From assembly GCA_958295835.1 (NCBI GenBank), contig OY282378.1, positions 1,443,001-1,507,000 on the forward strand: a stretch of DNA of 64,000 bases, in the 5' to 3' direction. How positions within the stretch are numbered: position 1 is the stretch's first letter; each line of letters starts with the position of its first letter. A program made the position numbers and the translations under genes. This document shows, piece by piece, positions 25,631 through 35,078 of this stretch. Origin of the DNA: an uncultured Gammaproteobacteria bacterium (GTDB lineage Bacteria > Pseudomonadota > Gammaproteobacteria > HK1). Below the pieces are notes generated by a model, which worked only from the letters and a program-made list of their open reading frames with translations, had not been told where the DNA came from and made no database searches.

Positions 25631-26980
25631 CTAGTGCCGGCGCCGGCCGCGTTCGCGGGCAATTGCACGGTGTCCGATGTCCCGCCGGTGCCAGGCGCCG
25701 TTCCACCCGATCGTCCCGACTCGTTCGAAGGCCCGGCATTGCGCGGCGCCCACGTCGTCTCCGAGGCCGCACACGCACAGGACCCGCCCTCCCGACGTCA
25801 CCACGCGGTTTCCGTCGGCGGACGTGCCGGCATGGAAGACCTTCGTGTGCGGCACATCGTCGTCGAGCCCGGTCACCGGGTGTCCCTTGTCGCAGCTTCC
25901 GGGATAGCCGGCCGCAGCCATCACCACCCCGAGCGCCGCGCGGTCGTCCCATTCGGGCCGCACGCCGGCGAGGCTGCCGTCGAGCGCGGCCTCGATGAGG
26001 CCGATGAGGTCGGAACGCAGGCGGAGCAGGATCGGCTGCGCTTCCGGGTCGCCGAGCCGGCAGTTGAGCTCGATCACCCGGGGGGCGCCGCCGGCATCGA
26101 TCATGAGCCCGGCGTACAGAAACCCGGTATAGGGGATTCCGGCGGCCGCCAGACCTTCCACCGCCGGACGGATGATCTCGCGCATGATGCGTTCATGCAC
26201 CGCGGCATCGACGACCGGCGCAGGAGAATATGCGCCCATCCCGCCGGTGTTCGGCCCCGTATCTCCCTCACCCGCCGCCTTGTGGTCCTGCGACGATGCC
26301 AGCGGCACCGCCCTCCCGCCGCCGACGACGCAGATGAAGCTCGCTTCCTCGCCGACAAGAAACTCCTCGATCACGATCCTGCGTCCGGCGTCGCCGAACG
26401 CACGGCCGGAGAGCATTTCGTCCACGGCGGCCAGCGCCTCGGGCTCCGATTGCGCGACGACGACCCCCTTGCCCGCCGCCAGCCCGTCCGCCTTGATCAC
26501 GACAGGCGTTCCTTGCTGGCGAACGCGGGCAGCCGCCTTGTCCGCGACGGTGAACTCGGCGTAGCGTGCGGTCGGAATGCCGTGGCTTGCGAGGAACGCC
26601 TTGGTGAACGCCTTCGAGCCCTCCACCCTCGCCGCAGCGGCGCTGGGACCGAAGATGCGAAGTCCTTCCGCTTCGAACCGGTCCGCAATCCCCGCGACCA
26701 GCGGCACTTCGGGTCCTACGACGGTGAGATCGACCGAGCGCCCGTGCGCGAGCGCGGCCAGTCCTTCGATGTTCTCGGCTCCCACTGCGACGTTCTCGAC
26801 CCCGGGCTCGCGCGCGGTCCCCGCATTGCCCGGCGCCACCAGCACCCGCGCCACCCGCCCGCTCTGCGCGAGCTTCCACGCCAGCGCGTGCTCGCGCCCG
26901 CCGCCGCCCACGACGAGCACGGTGAGCGGGTCGCCGGCCGGAGAGGTTCGGGAGCCGAGCGCCGGAGCCACGTCGTCCAC
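25631..26980 (-). CDS. purD: Phosphoribosylamine-glycine ligase
   Basis: 449 residues, ATP-grasp fold. VLVVGGGGREHALAWKL at the N-terminus, VVGPEVPLVAGI, IKADGLAAGKGVVVA, SQDHKAAGEGDTGPNTGGMG and IELNCRLGDPEAQ are diagnostic of GAR synthetase in purine synthesis. GTG 26980 adds about 20 residues before the usual start. It lies 9 nt after purH, a frequent pairing, so the two are probably cotranscribed. Confidence 0.96.
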   Translation of the reverse strand: MDDVAPALGSRTSPAGDPLTVLVVGGGGREHALAWKLAQSGRVARVLVAPGNAGTAREPGVENVAVGAENIEGLAALAHGRSVDLTVVGPEVPLVAGIADRFEAEGLRIFGPSAAAARVEGSKAFTKAFLASHGIPTARYAEFTVADKAAARVRQQGTPVVIKADGLAAGKGVVVAQSEPEALAAVDEMLSGRAFGDAGRRIVIEEFLVGEEASFICVVGGGRAVPLASSQDHKAAGEGDTGPNTGGMGAYSPAPVVDAAVHERIMREIIRPAVEGLAAAGIPYTGFLYAGLMIDAGGAPRVIELNCRLGDPEAQPILLRLRSDLIGLIEAALDGSLAGVRPEWDDRAALGVVMAAAGYPGSCDKGHPVTGLDDDVPHTKVFHAGTSADGNRVVTSGGRVLCVCGLGDDVGAAQCRAFERVGTIGWNGAWHRRDIGHRAIARERGRRRH

Positions 26981-26989
26981 GACCGCGGT

Positions 26990-28555
26990 TCAGTGCCGAA
27001 AGTGCCGCATGTGGGTGAACACCATCGCCATCCCGTGCTCGTCGGCCGCCGCGATGACCTCCTCGTCGCGCATCGACCCGCCAGGCTCGATCACCGCGCT
27101 GACCCCGGCTTCGGCCGCCGCGTCGATCCCGTCGCGAAACGGAAAGAACGCATCCGATGCGAGGACCGAGCCGCGAACCTCGATCCCCTCGTCCACGGCC
27201 TTGATGCCCGCGATCTTCGCGGAGTAGACACGGCTCATCTGCCCCGCCCCGATCCCGATGGTCATGCCGTCCCGGCAGTAGACGACGGCGTTCGACTTCA
27301 CGAACTTGACGACCTTCCATGCGAAGAGGAGATCCCGCATCTCCGCGTCGGTGGGCGCGCGCCGGGTCACGACCTCCGGATCGCCCGCGGCCACTGCGCC
27401 GGTATCGCGGTCCTGGACCAGCAGCCCGCCGGTGACGCGCTTGAAGTCGAATGCGGCACGTGGCGCGAGGGAGAGCTCGCCGCACTCCAGTACCCGGATG
27501 TTCCCCTTGCTCGCGAACGATGCGAGCGCCCCGGCCTCGATGCAGGGCGCGACTACGACCTCGACGAACTGCCGCTCGACGATCGCCGCGGCGGTCTGCG
27601 TATCGAGCGCGCGGTTGAACGCGATGATGCCGCCGAACGCGGATGTCGGATCGGTCCTGAATGCACGATGGTATGCATCGCGAATGACGGCCCCGACCGC
27701 AACGCCGCAGGGGTTTGCGTGCTTGACGATCACGCAGGCCGGCTCTTCGAAGCTCTTCACGCATTCGAGGGCGGTGTCGGTATCGGCCACGTTGTTGAAC
27801 GAGAGCGCCTTGCCCCGGAGCTGCCGCGCCGTCGCCACGCCCGCCTCCGTCCCTCCGTGCTCCACGTAGAACGCCGCGCGCTGATGGGGGTTCTCGCCGT
27901 AACGCATCTCCTGCGATTTCGTGTACCGGAGGTTCAGGGTTCGGGGGAACGCGGCCGGCGCCGCCGCCGTGCCGTCCCGCGCGCCGAGGTAGCCGGCGAT
28001 CGCGCCGTCGTAGCGCGCGGTGTGCTCGAACGCCTTGACCGCGAGGCGGAACCGGGTGGCGGGCGCGACCGCGCCGCCCGCGCGAAGCTCCCCGAGCACC
28101 GCGGCATAGTCATCCGTATCCACGACGACCGTCACCCACGCATGGTTCTTCGCGGCGGCTCGCAGCATCGCCGGACCGCCGACGTCGATGTTCTCGATCG
28201 CGGTCGCGAGCTCGCAGTCCGCATTCGCCACGGTCTGCTCGAACGGATAGAGGTTGACGACCAGCAGGTCGATCCCCGCGATGCCGTGCTCCCGCATCGC
28301 ATCGCGGTCGGTATCGCGCCGCGCGAGAAGGCCGCCGTGGATCCTCGGATGCAGGGTCTTGACGCGGCCGTCCATCACCTCCGGAAACCCGGTGTACGAA
28401 GAGACCTCCAGCACCGGGATCCCCCGGTCGCCCAGCCGCTTCGCAGTGCCGCCGGTCGAGAGGATCTCGATGCCCAGCTCGTGCAGGGCGCGGGCGAATT
28501 CGACGATTCCGGTCTTGTCCGAGACACTGATGAGGGCACGCGCGACTACGCTCAT
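26990..28555 (-). CDS. purH: Bifunctional AICAR transformylase/IMP cyclohydrolase
   Basis: 521 residues. The N-terminal IMP cyclohydrolase domain ([26 protein letters not shown]) is followed by the AICAR formyltransferase domain ([23 protein letters not shown], and [15 protein letters not shown] near the end). It performs the last two steps of IMP synthesis. GGAGAGGG precedes ATG 28555. purD follows and fis is 78 nt upstream on the same strand, the gammaproteobacterial fis-purH-purD order. Confidence 0.97.
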   Translation of the reverse strand: MSVVARALISVSDKTGIVEFARALHELGIEILSTGGTAKRLGDRGIPVLEVSSYTGFPEVMDGRVKTLHPRIHGGLLARRDTDRDAMREHGIAGIDLLVVNLYPFEQTVANADCELATAIENIDVGGPAMLRAAAKNHAWVTVVVDTDDYAAVLGELRAGGAVAPATRFRLAVKAFEHTARYDGAIAGYLGARDGTAAAPAAFPRTLNLRYTKSQEMRYGENPHQRAAFYVEHGGTEAGVATARQLRGKALSFNNVADTDTALECVKSFEEPACVIVKHANPCGVAVGAVIRDAYHRAFRTDPTSAFGGIIAFNRALDTQTAAAIVERQFVEVVVAPCIEAGALASFASKGNIRVLECGELSLAPRAAFDFKRVTGGLLVQDRDTGAVAAGDPEVVTRRAPTDAEMRDLLFAWKVVKFVKSNAVVYCRDGMTIGIGAGQMSRVYSAKIAGIKAVDEGIEVRGSVLASDAFFPFRDGIDAAAEAGVSAVIEPGGSMRDEEVIAAADEHGMAMVFTHMRHFRH

Positions 28556-28633
28556 TCACCCTCTCCTCGCCGCATCGGACACCGCGTTCCGGGCGGCGGT
28601 CGCGGCGGCGCGCGATGCAGGCGCCATCGAACG

Positions 28634-28876
28634 TCAGATGAGGTCATGACGCTTGAGCTTCTTGCGCAGCGTCGCCCGATTGATGCCGAGCATGGACGCG
28701 GCCCGGCTCTGGTTCCCGTTCGTGTGCGCGAGCACCGATTCGAGCAGGGGGGCTTCGACCTCGACCATGACCAGGTCGAACAACTCCGACACCTCATGGC
28801 CATCGAGATGGCGGAGATAGCTCTCCACCGATTCCTTGACGCACACCCGCAACGGCTTCGAGCTGCGCTTGTCCAT
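28634..28876 (-). CDS. fis: Fis-family DNA-binding protein
   Basis: 80 residues from ATG 28876. The C-terminal helix-turn-helix NGNQSRAASMLGINRATLR and KKLKRHDLI is the canonical Fis end, and LRHLDGHEVSELFDLVMVEVE forms the dimerisation part. Fis is a nucleoid protein that bends DNA and controls growth-phase genes. The open frame reaches up to 29092 but the extra residues are arginine-rich and unlike Fis. dusB, often upstream of fis, is absent. Confidence 0.92.
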   Translation of the reverse strand: MDKRSSKPLRVCVKESVESYLRHLDGHEVSELFDLVMVEVEAPLLESVLAHTNGNQSRAASMLGINRATLRKKLKRHDLI

Positions 28877-29272
28877 GACATCGAGGTGCGATGCCGCGGT
28901 ACGGCCTCCCTCCGGCGAATCCGGCGAGCCGGACGAGCTCACGCGGCGAGCCTCCCGGGTTCTTCGCGGTGCGTTCGCCCGCGCCCCGCGATGGCGGCGA
29001 CGCCGGCTGCCTCGGCAATGTGCGCGAGCACGACCTGATTCGGCCATCTGAACGAACGTATCTGCATCGCGAGCGTCTCGGCGAAGGCGCAAGCAGCCGG
29101 TAATCCGCAGTGAGCAGGCAAGAAGGAGGGTGAAGCGTCCGATGCCCGGCCGGTGAATCTAAACACATCCCGCCGATGTGGCAATTGACTCAGGGCATGG
29201 ACATCGACTCGCACCATCGAGATGCCTGCCGTCGAATGCCTCACCGGCGCGGCCGCTCGGGCGCCTCCGCGA
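28877..29272 (-). promoter_or_regulatory. Intergenic region upstream of fis with a candidate promoter
   Basis: No gene seen. On the minus strand TTGCCA (29184-29179) and TAGATT (29161-29156) are separated by 17 nt, a fair sigma-70 match (5 of 6 and 4 of 6), near the most AT-rich part of the region. It would give a leader of about 270 nt before fis. The rest is GC-rich without clear signals. Confidence 0.4.
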
Positions 29273-30046
29273 TCAATCCTCCACGTCGACCCCGACGGGA
29301 CAGTGGTCCGAGCCCGTCACGTGCGGCCAGATGAACGCATCCCGCACCCGCCGCATCGCGCCGGGCGAGGCGAGCACGTAATCGATGCGCCACCCGACGT
29401 TCCTCGCCCGCGCCCCGCTCCTCTGCGCCCACCAGGTGTAATGCCCGGTCGCGCCGGGATTGCGCTTGCGGAACGTATCGACCCATCCGGCCGCCAGCCA
29501 GCGGTCCATCTCCGCGCATTCCTCGGGGAGAAAGCCGCTGGTCTTGCGGTTCGCGGCGGGCCGGGCGAGGTCGATCCCGGTATGCGCAGTGTTCCAGTCC
29601 CCGATGACGAACACGTGGTAGCGCCGCCGCAGGCGTTCCACCCGATCGAACACCGCGCGGTAGAAGTCGAGCTTGTAGGGGACGCGGCTGTTGTCCCGTT
29701 CCTTGCCGCTGCCGTTCGGAAAGTAGGCGTTGACCACCACGGTCTTGCCGAAGCGCGCGAGCTGATACCGGCCCTCGACGTCGAAGCGCGGCTCCCCGAG
29801 GGAGTCCTCGGTTCGATCGGGCGCCGCCTTCGTGAACAGCCCGATGCCGCTGTAGCCCGCGCGCTCGGCCGCCACGAAACGGGTATGCCAACCCTCGGGC
29901 GAGCGCACCTCGCCGGGAAGCTGCGACTCGAACGCCCTCATCTCCTGGATCCCCAGGACATCCGCCTCCGACCGTGCGAGCGCATCGAGGAACCCCTTCT
30001 TCGCGCACGCCCGCAACCCGTTGACGTTCCAGCTCACGATCCGCAT
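29273..30046 (-). CDS. xthA: Exodeoxyribonuclease III
   Basis: 257 residues from ATG 30046. RIVSWNVNGLRACAKKGFL opens the EEP fold. LGIQEMRAFESQLPGEV carries the metal-binding Glu, VIGDWNTAHTGIDLARP the Asp-Asn pair, and GSDHCPVGVDVED the C-terminal His. It removes 3' ends at abasic sites in base-excision repair. The frame is open to 30232 but that upstream part belongs to the repeated surface-antigen fragment and is rejected. It stands at the edge of the accessory region. Confidence 0.95.
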   Translation of the reverse strand: MRIVSWNVNGLRACAKKGFLDALARSEADVLGIQEMRAFESQLPGEVRSPEGWHTRFVAAERAGYSGIGLFTKAAPDRTEDSLGEPRFDVEGRYQLARFGKTVVVNAYFPNGSGKERDNSRVPYKLDFYRAVFDRVERLRRRYHVFVIGDWNTAHTGIDLARPAANRKTSGFLPEECAEMDRWLAAGWVDTFRKRNPGATGHYTWWAQRSGARARNVGWRIDYVLASPGAMRRVRDAFIWPHVTGSDHCPVGVDVED

Positions 30047-30090
30047 GGCTCTTCCCTCGCTGTTCGCCGGAGCTTGAACGTTATATGGAC

Positions 30091-30353
30091 GGACGCGCAC
30101 CCTGTTCGCACTGCAACCGCGAGGGGACGACGGGAACGCCACGGCAGGATGGACGGGGCCGGCGGCTCGAATCCGGCGCACACCGACGCCCCGAAGCCCA
30201 CCTCCGGACCAGCGCCCATTCCACCTCGCCACTTTGCAAAGCTCGGTGTTTCCGCTCCCACCGAGGCCGCATCGAAGTCCAGGAGCAGCGCATCGCGCGC
30301 CGTGAGATGCATCCGGATCAGTTGCGGAGGAGTTGCATGAGGACCGCGCTCGG
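30091..30353 (-). pseudogene. Repeat block R1: 3' remnant of a surface-antigen-like gene
   Basis: This block recurs at 32998-33233 and, in part, from 34386. On the minus strand it keeps the last codons of the gene at 34492 (GGSGNTELCK...), here with a small frameshift (VARWNGRWSG), then a common downstream sequence with a stem GCCGG-N10-CCGGC. It is attached to the 3' end of an Rpn-family gene, so the Rpn end plus this tail form one duplicated unit. 30047-30090 holds only the xthA upstream region. Confidence 0.7.
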
Positions 30354-31122
30354 CTAATCGTCCGATGCCTGATCTATGCCACCGGCGCGGCCAAGCAACT
30401 CGGCGCTCGTCCCGCACTCGATGATCCACTCCCCGACCTCGGCCAGCCGCTCCGGATCCGCGAGTCCGTTCAACACCCCCGACAGCCGCTCGGCCGTGTC
30501 GGCGTCGAACTTCCGTGCCGTCAGGCGACACAGCAACGCCCGTTCTTCAGCCCGACCTTGCTCGATACCACGCTCCAGGCCCTGTTCGTGGCCTTCCTCA
30601 CGGCCTTCCTCGAACCACTGCCTCGTCCACTCCTGCACCTGTTCTTCCAGCATCGTCCTCTCCTCCTCCAATTCCGCCACACGCTCCAGGACCGCCCCCG
30701 GGAATTGCCCCCGCAACAGCACCTGCCGAATCCACCCCCCGAACGTCCGCTTCAATTCGCGCTCGCCCGGACCACGCACCCAGGCCACCAACCTGTCCAG
30801 CGCACGCTCCAACTCCCCCGGCGTGCGGCTGTTCTCCAGCAGGATCAGCGCCGACACCAGATTCCCGCGCGGCAAATCGTCCGCCCCGTACCTTCCAACG
30901 TCAAGCAGGAAGTACCGCTGCGACGGCTGATACCGCGCCAATGCCTCCGCCACCGAAGAGAGCGTGTCCGTCACGTCGAGGGGCGCCGTCCACCTCGAAC
31001 GGCGACCGTTGTAGAACACCACCGGCAGCACCGGGGGCAGCTTCCCGTCCGGGCCCACCTCTGCGCGCCGGAACAGGTCCTGGTACAGCAGCCCGGCACA
31101 GGTCGGCAGGCGCACGGCGATA
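30354..31122 (-). pseudogene. Rpn-family gene, 5'-truncated copy
   Basis: Encodes only the C-terminal 250 or so residues of the protein at 33234-34220, nearly identical from LLYQDLFRR through VLPVVFYNGRRSRWTAPLD, RYFLLDVGRYGADDLP, and the DUF4351-like end ADPERLAEVGEWIIECGTS. Homology stops at about 31122, so the N-terminal PD-(D/E)XK nuclease part and the start codon are lost. Compared with the intact copy it carries an extra EHEQGLERGIEQ-type repeat. Probably dead, but a donor for recombination with the other copies. Confidence 0.85.
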
Positions 31123-31196
31123 TGCCCTGTTGCGGCAAGTGTGGAAACGGAGAAAATCAGTTTCGGGGACGAAGGTAGAGAGAAAGGCACTACGGA

Positions 31197-32932
31197 ATGC
31201 GCAAGGAGAGGGCCAGAGGAATCGCATTGCTGGGGATGACCGCACTGTACTTCCTGCCCGTGCTGGCGGGAGGAGGATTCGCGTTCGACGACGCGGAGTA
31301 CGTGAGGGGAAACCCCCTGCTGGCGGACTGGGAAGGGCTCCGGCGGATCTGGTGGCCCGAGCGGGTGCCGGAAGAGACGTACGGTTTGGAACAACACTAC
31401 TGGCCGGTCCTGTACACGACGTACTGGCTCGAGCACAAGTTGTGGCAAGGATTCTGGGGTCCGGGCTTCCATGCGACGAACGTGGCTCTGCACTGCGCGA
31501 ACGCCTGGTTGCTGTGGCGGCTGCTGGAGAAGCTGGGCGTCCCGGGCGCATGGGCGGTGGCGTGCGTGTTCGCGGTCCATCCAAGCCAGATGGAGGCAGT
31601 CGCAGCGGTGGTGGGAAGAAAGGACGTCCTGTCGACGCTGTGCGTACTCGCTGCGCTGCACGTCTGGACCGGGGGAGGGGGGACGGCCGGCTGGGCACGG
31701 GTGGCGGGGACGGCCGCGCTCGGCGGAATCGGGGTACTGTGCAAGACCCCGGCCGTGCTGCTGCTGGCTACCTGGTGCTGGCGCAGTGGTGGCGGGAAGA
31801 GGGGTGGAGCACAACGCTGGGGATGAAGCTCGGTGCAGTGGCGCTCCCGATGGTGGGGTTGGGTGCATGGGGGTGGTATGCATACGAAAGCGAGCTGGGG
31901 CGAAGGCATCTGGATGCGGGGCTCGACTGGGTCGAGCACCTGATGCTGGGACCAACGACGTGGTGGAACCATCTCTATTACTCGGTGGTGCCCGACCCGG
32001 CGGGGCTGGGCTGGCATTTCTGGGCGCTGGAGGGGGACAGCCCAGGGGTGTGGGCCGCGTCGATGGGGCTGGCAGCCGTGGCGGCCCTGCTCTGGGCATG
32101 GCGCGAGCGCGTACCGAAAGGCGTATTCATCGCAGCAGTGGGGTTCACGGTGGCGGTGGCCCCATACCTGGGGGTCCTCGACCATCAGGGACTGGTGGGA
32201 TCGTTCAACAACTCGAGGCACCGCTACGTGGCGGCGCTGTTTCCGTGGCTGGCCATCATCGGGGGATGGATACTGTGGGAAGCTCGAATGAAGGCGAGAG
32301 CGGGGGCCGGCGCCCGTTGGGCGGCACGGGGACGACGGATGGGCGTCGTGACAGGAGCGGCCCTGGCACTCACGATGCACTGGGACTACGGATTCGCGTA
32401 CACCAACGATGCGGCGTGGTACGCCCATCTGGCCAGGACGTCGATGGGAAGCCCGTGGCCGGTGGGGCGGGCAAGAGACCAGCAGGTCGCTGCACTGCTC
32501 GAGACGGGACGGGTGGACGAAGCTCTGGAAAAGGCAACCGAGAGGGCGGCCCGTTACCCCGACGCCCCCAGGGCGAAGATGATGCTCAGACTGGCGCTGG
32601 AAGCCGCGGGACGAGTGGAGGAAGGGCGGGACGTCCTGCTCGATCTGCTGGAGAGGTGGAACCGCCCGGGCGAGAGGGCGCAAAGCATCGGCCACGAGTC
32701 GTTCCGGGAAATCAGGGATGGGGGGATGGGACCGGAACCCATGGGGATGCCCGAGCGGTACATGGTGGTGACGGCGCTGGCGCGGATGGAGGAGACGGGG
32801 GGCCGCATGGAGAGGGCGGAGGCGTTCAGGAGGGAAGGGGCATGGCTGGTGTCGAAGGAGAAGGAGTGGACGTTCAGGCGGGCGGACGGAACCGTGTACA
32901 GGATCGGCGGAGAACGAGGAGAGGATCAATGA
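31197..32932 (+). pseudogene. TMTC/TPR-like membrane protein gene, frameshifted
   Basis: Two plus frames together give one protein of about 577 residues. The first (31197 to about 31775) starts MRKERARGIALLGMTALYFL, with FDDAEYVRGNPLLADWEG, HYWPVLYTTYWLEHKLW and FAVHPSQMEAVAAVVGRKD, as in bacterial TMTC/O-GlcNAc-transferase-like membrane proteins. The frame breaks in LLLATW and continues one frame over with LVLAQWWREEGW, more helices, and a TPR-like end to 32932. A single 1-nt change near 31768 explains it. Its 3' end also exists at 44013, interrupted by IS66. It is flanked by direct copies of the Rpn/R block. Confidence 0.75.
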
Positions 32933-32997
32933 AACGAGGGTACGGAACGGCTGGAAGACGAGGCCCCCGATTCCTGTCCATGAGAGCATGACCCGAC

Positions 32998-33233
32998 GCG
33001 AGGGGACGACGGGAACGCCACGGCAGGATGGACGGGGCCGGCGGCTCGAATCCGGCGCACACCGACGCCCCGAAGCTCATTCCCGGACCAGCGCCCATTC
33101 CGCCTCGTCCACTTTGCAAAGCTCGGTGTTTCCGCTCCCACCGAGGCCGTATCGAAGTCCAGGAGCAGCGCATCGCGCGCCGTGAGATGCATCCGGACCA
33201 GTCGCGGAGGAGTTGCATGAGGACCGCGCTCGG
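32998..33233 (-). pseudogene. Repeat block R2: 3' remnant of a surface-antigen-like gene
   Basis: Nearly identical to 30113-30353 in the same orientation. Here the minus strand still reads NTELCKVDEAEWALVRE and stop, the same C-terminus as the gene at 34492 (FCKVDEEEWELVRE), so the source gene is clear. About 24 codons remain. It joins directly to the 3' end of the intact Rpn-family gene. Confidence 0.8.
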
Positions 33234-34220
33234 CTAATCGTCCGATGCCTGATCTATGCCACCGGCGCGGCCAAGCAACTCGGCGCTCGTCCCGCACTCG
33301 ATGATCCACTCCCCGACCTCGGCCAACCGCTCCGGATCCGCGAGTCCGTTCAACACTCCCGACAGCCGCTCGGCCGTGTCGGCGTCGAACTTCCGTGCCG
33401 CCTGACGACACAGCAACGCCCGTTCTTCAGCCCGACCTTGTTCGCGGCCTTCCTCACGGCCTTCCTCGAACCACTGCCTCGTCCACTCCTGCACCTGTTC
33501 TTCCAGCATCGTCCTCTCCTCCTCCAATTCCGCCGCACGCTCCAGGGCCGCCTCCGGGAATTGCCCCCGCAACAGCACCTGCCGAATCCACCCCCCGAAC
33601 GTCCGCTTCAATTCGCGCTCGCCCGGACCACGCACCCAGGCCACCAACCTGTCCAGCGCACGCTCCAACTCCCCCGGCGTGCGGCTGTTCTCCAGCAGGA
33701 TCAGCGCCGACACCAAGTTCCGGTGCGGCAAATCGTCCGCCCCGTACCTTCCAACGTCAAGCAGGAAGTACCGTAGCGACGGCTGGTACCGTCCCAATGC
33801 CTCCGCCACCGAAGAGACCGTGTCCGTCATGTCGAGGGGCGCCGTCCACCGCGAGCGGCGACCGTTGTAGAACACCACCGGCAGCACCGGGGGCAGCTTC
33901 CCGTCCGGGCTCACCTCTCCGCGCCGGAACAGGTCCTGGTACAGCAGCCCGGTATAGGTCAGCAGGCGTACGGCCATGGACCGGTCCACGGTGGACTGGA
34001 ATTCCAGCAGCACGTAGAGCCAGGTCTCGCCGCAGCGCAGCCGCCACAGCGAATCGCCGTAGCGTTGGCGCAGGCCGTCGCTGACGAAGGCGGCGGAGCG
34101 ATTCTCCAGCGTGGCGAAGTCGAGGGCGTCGCTCCACGATTTGGCGACGAACCCTCCGAGGAGATCTTCGACCATCCGTGGGTGGGAGAACAGAAGCTTG
34201 CGGGAGGCGTCTTGCGGCAT
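33234..34220 (-). CDS. Rpn-family recombination-promoting nuclease/putative transposase (copy A)
   Basis: 328 residues from ATG 34220 (MPQDASRKLLFSHPRMVED). The N-terminal PD-(D/E)XK-like core shows LFSHPRMVEDLLGGFV, WLYVLLEFQSTVDRSMAVR with the E-x-Q of the active site, and LLYQDL. The middle has VLPVVFYNGRRSRW; then come charged repeats (EGREEGREQGRAEE) and a C-terminal domain ending in AELLGRAGGIDQASDD. Rpn proteins promote RecA-independent recombination and some limit phages. The frame is open to 34553 but that is the R3 repeat. Two neighbours at 35 and 40.6 kb are related. Confidence 0.85.
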   Translation of the reverse strand: MPQDASRKLLFSHPRMVEDLLGGFVAKSWSDALDFATLENRSAAFVSDGLRQRYGDSLWRLRCGETWLYVLLEFQSTVDRSMAVRLLTYTGLLYQDLFRRGEVSPDGKLPPVLPVVFYNGRRSRWTAPLDMTDTVSSVAEALGRYQPSLRYFLLDVGRYGADDLPHRNLVSALILLENSRTPGELERALDRLVAWVRGPGERELKRTFGGWIRQVLLRGQFPEAALERAAELEEERTMLEEQVQEWTRQWFEEGREEGREQGRAEERALLCRQAARKFDADTAERLSGVLNGLADPERLAEVGEWIIECGTSAELLGRAGGIDQASDD

Positions 34221-34385
34221 GAGCGCACCGTGTCGTGGGACACGCGGGTACCGTAGGGTTGTATCGGAGCCGGTGGAAAGGGCACTGGGTCGCGGAAGAC
34301 GTAGGCGACGGACGCGCACGCCGTGAACGAGCGGCGAGAAGGGGGGAACCCCGCCCGGAAGATCGTGATCCTTCAGGGTGGATGG

Positions 34386-34500
34386 AACGCGCACCCTGTT
34401 CGCACTGCAACCGCGAGAGGACGACGGGAACGCCACGGCAGGATGGACGGGGCCGGCGGCTCGAATCCGGCGCACGCCGGCGCCCCGAAGCTCATTCCCG
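34386..34500 (-). repeat. Repeat block R3, third copy
   Basis: Matches the start of R1 (from GCGCACCCTGTTCGCACTGC at 34389) through the shared stem GCCGG-N10-CCGGC to the 3' end of the gene at 34492. It is the natural downstream flank of that intact gene, so R1 and R2 were copied from a locus like this one. Confidence 0.75.
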
Positions 34501-34917
34501 GACCAGTTCCCATTCCTCCTCGTCCACCTTGCAGAACTCGGACGTTCCGCCACCCTCGAACCCGCCGATGATCCACTCCATTTCCAGGGTCCGGCATGGT
34601 CGCCCGTGCGCGTCGCGCCGCGAGGCGGTCACCCGCAGGGTGCCGCTGCGTGTTCCGTTGCGGTGCGCCCACCCTCTCTTCTCGCCCGTCCGGCCTCCTT
34701 CGAGGCGCTGGATCATCGCACCGTGCCCGATCTTCCGTTCGTCGGGCTTCAGCGCTTGCGCCGCCTCGTGATCCCCCAAGGCCACCATGACCTGGTACAG
34801 GAGGCCCGTTTCATCTTCCGGTGATTCCCTTTCCTGCTCCGTCGTGCTTAGCGCGAACATGCCCAGCACAACACCGAGGATCACCGCCACCAGTATCCAG
34901 AGTGTCCTTTGCCGCAT
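34492..34917 (-). CDS. RT0821/Lpp0805-like surface-antigen domain protein
   Basis: 141 residues. An N-terminal hydrophobic segment (MRQRTLWILVAVILGVVLG) anchors or exports the protein. The C-terminal half, NGTRSGTLRVTASRRD, GRPCRTLEMEWIIGGFEGG and TSEFCKVDEEEWELV, follows the pattern of the 17-kDa surface antigen family (paired Cys, a central G-G turn, final aromatic pair). Function unknown; probably an envelope protein. Its 3' end was copied at least twice in the region (R1, R2). Confidence 0.6.
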   Translation of the reverse strand: MRQRTLWILVAVILGVVLGMFALSTTEQERESPEDETGLLYQVMVALGDHEAAQALKPDERKIGHGAMIQRLEGGRTGEKRGWAHRNGTRSGTLRVTASRRDAHGRPCRTLEMEWIIGGFEGGGTSEFCKVDEEEWELVRE

Positions 34918-35078
34918 TTCTTCCTGCTCCGCGGGTCTTGCGTCCCACTTCTTCGCCCGCTGCTACCGGCGGCGTGAAGATACCGCAAAGCGGTCGATTC
35001 GAAAGTGCAGGTAACGTGCCTGCCGGTCCCGGAAGCACGAGCCCCACGTCTTGACCAGGCGCGGGGCCGGCGGCTCCG

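Noticed and set aside
24356..29038. A 1560-codon open frame on the plus strand
   Set aside because: It is antisense to six clear genes (FAD subunit, purD, purH, fis and neighbours); long antisense frames are common at this GC content.
30157..30190. GGCTCGAATCC resembling a tRNA T-arm, repeated three times
   Set aside because: No acceptor, anticodon or D stem can be folded around it; the sequence forms a simple stem GCCGG/CCGGC and belongs to the R repeat.
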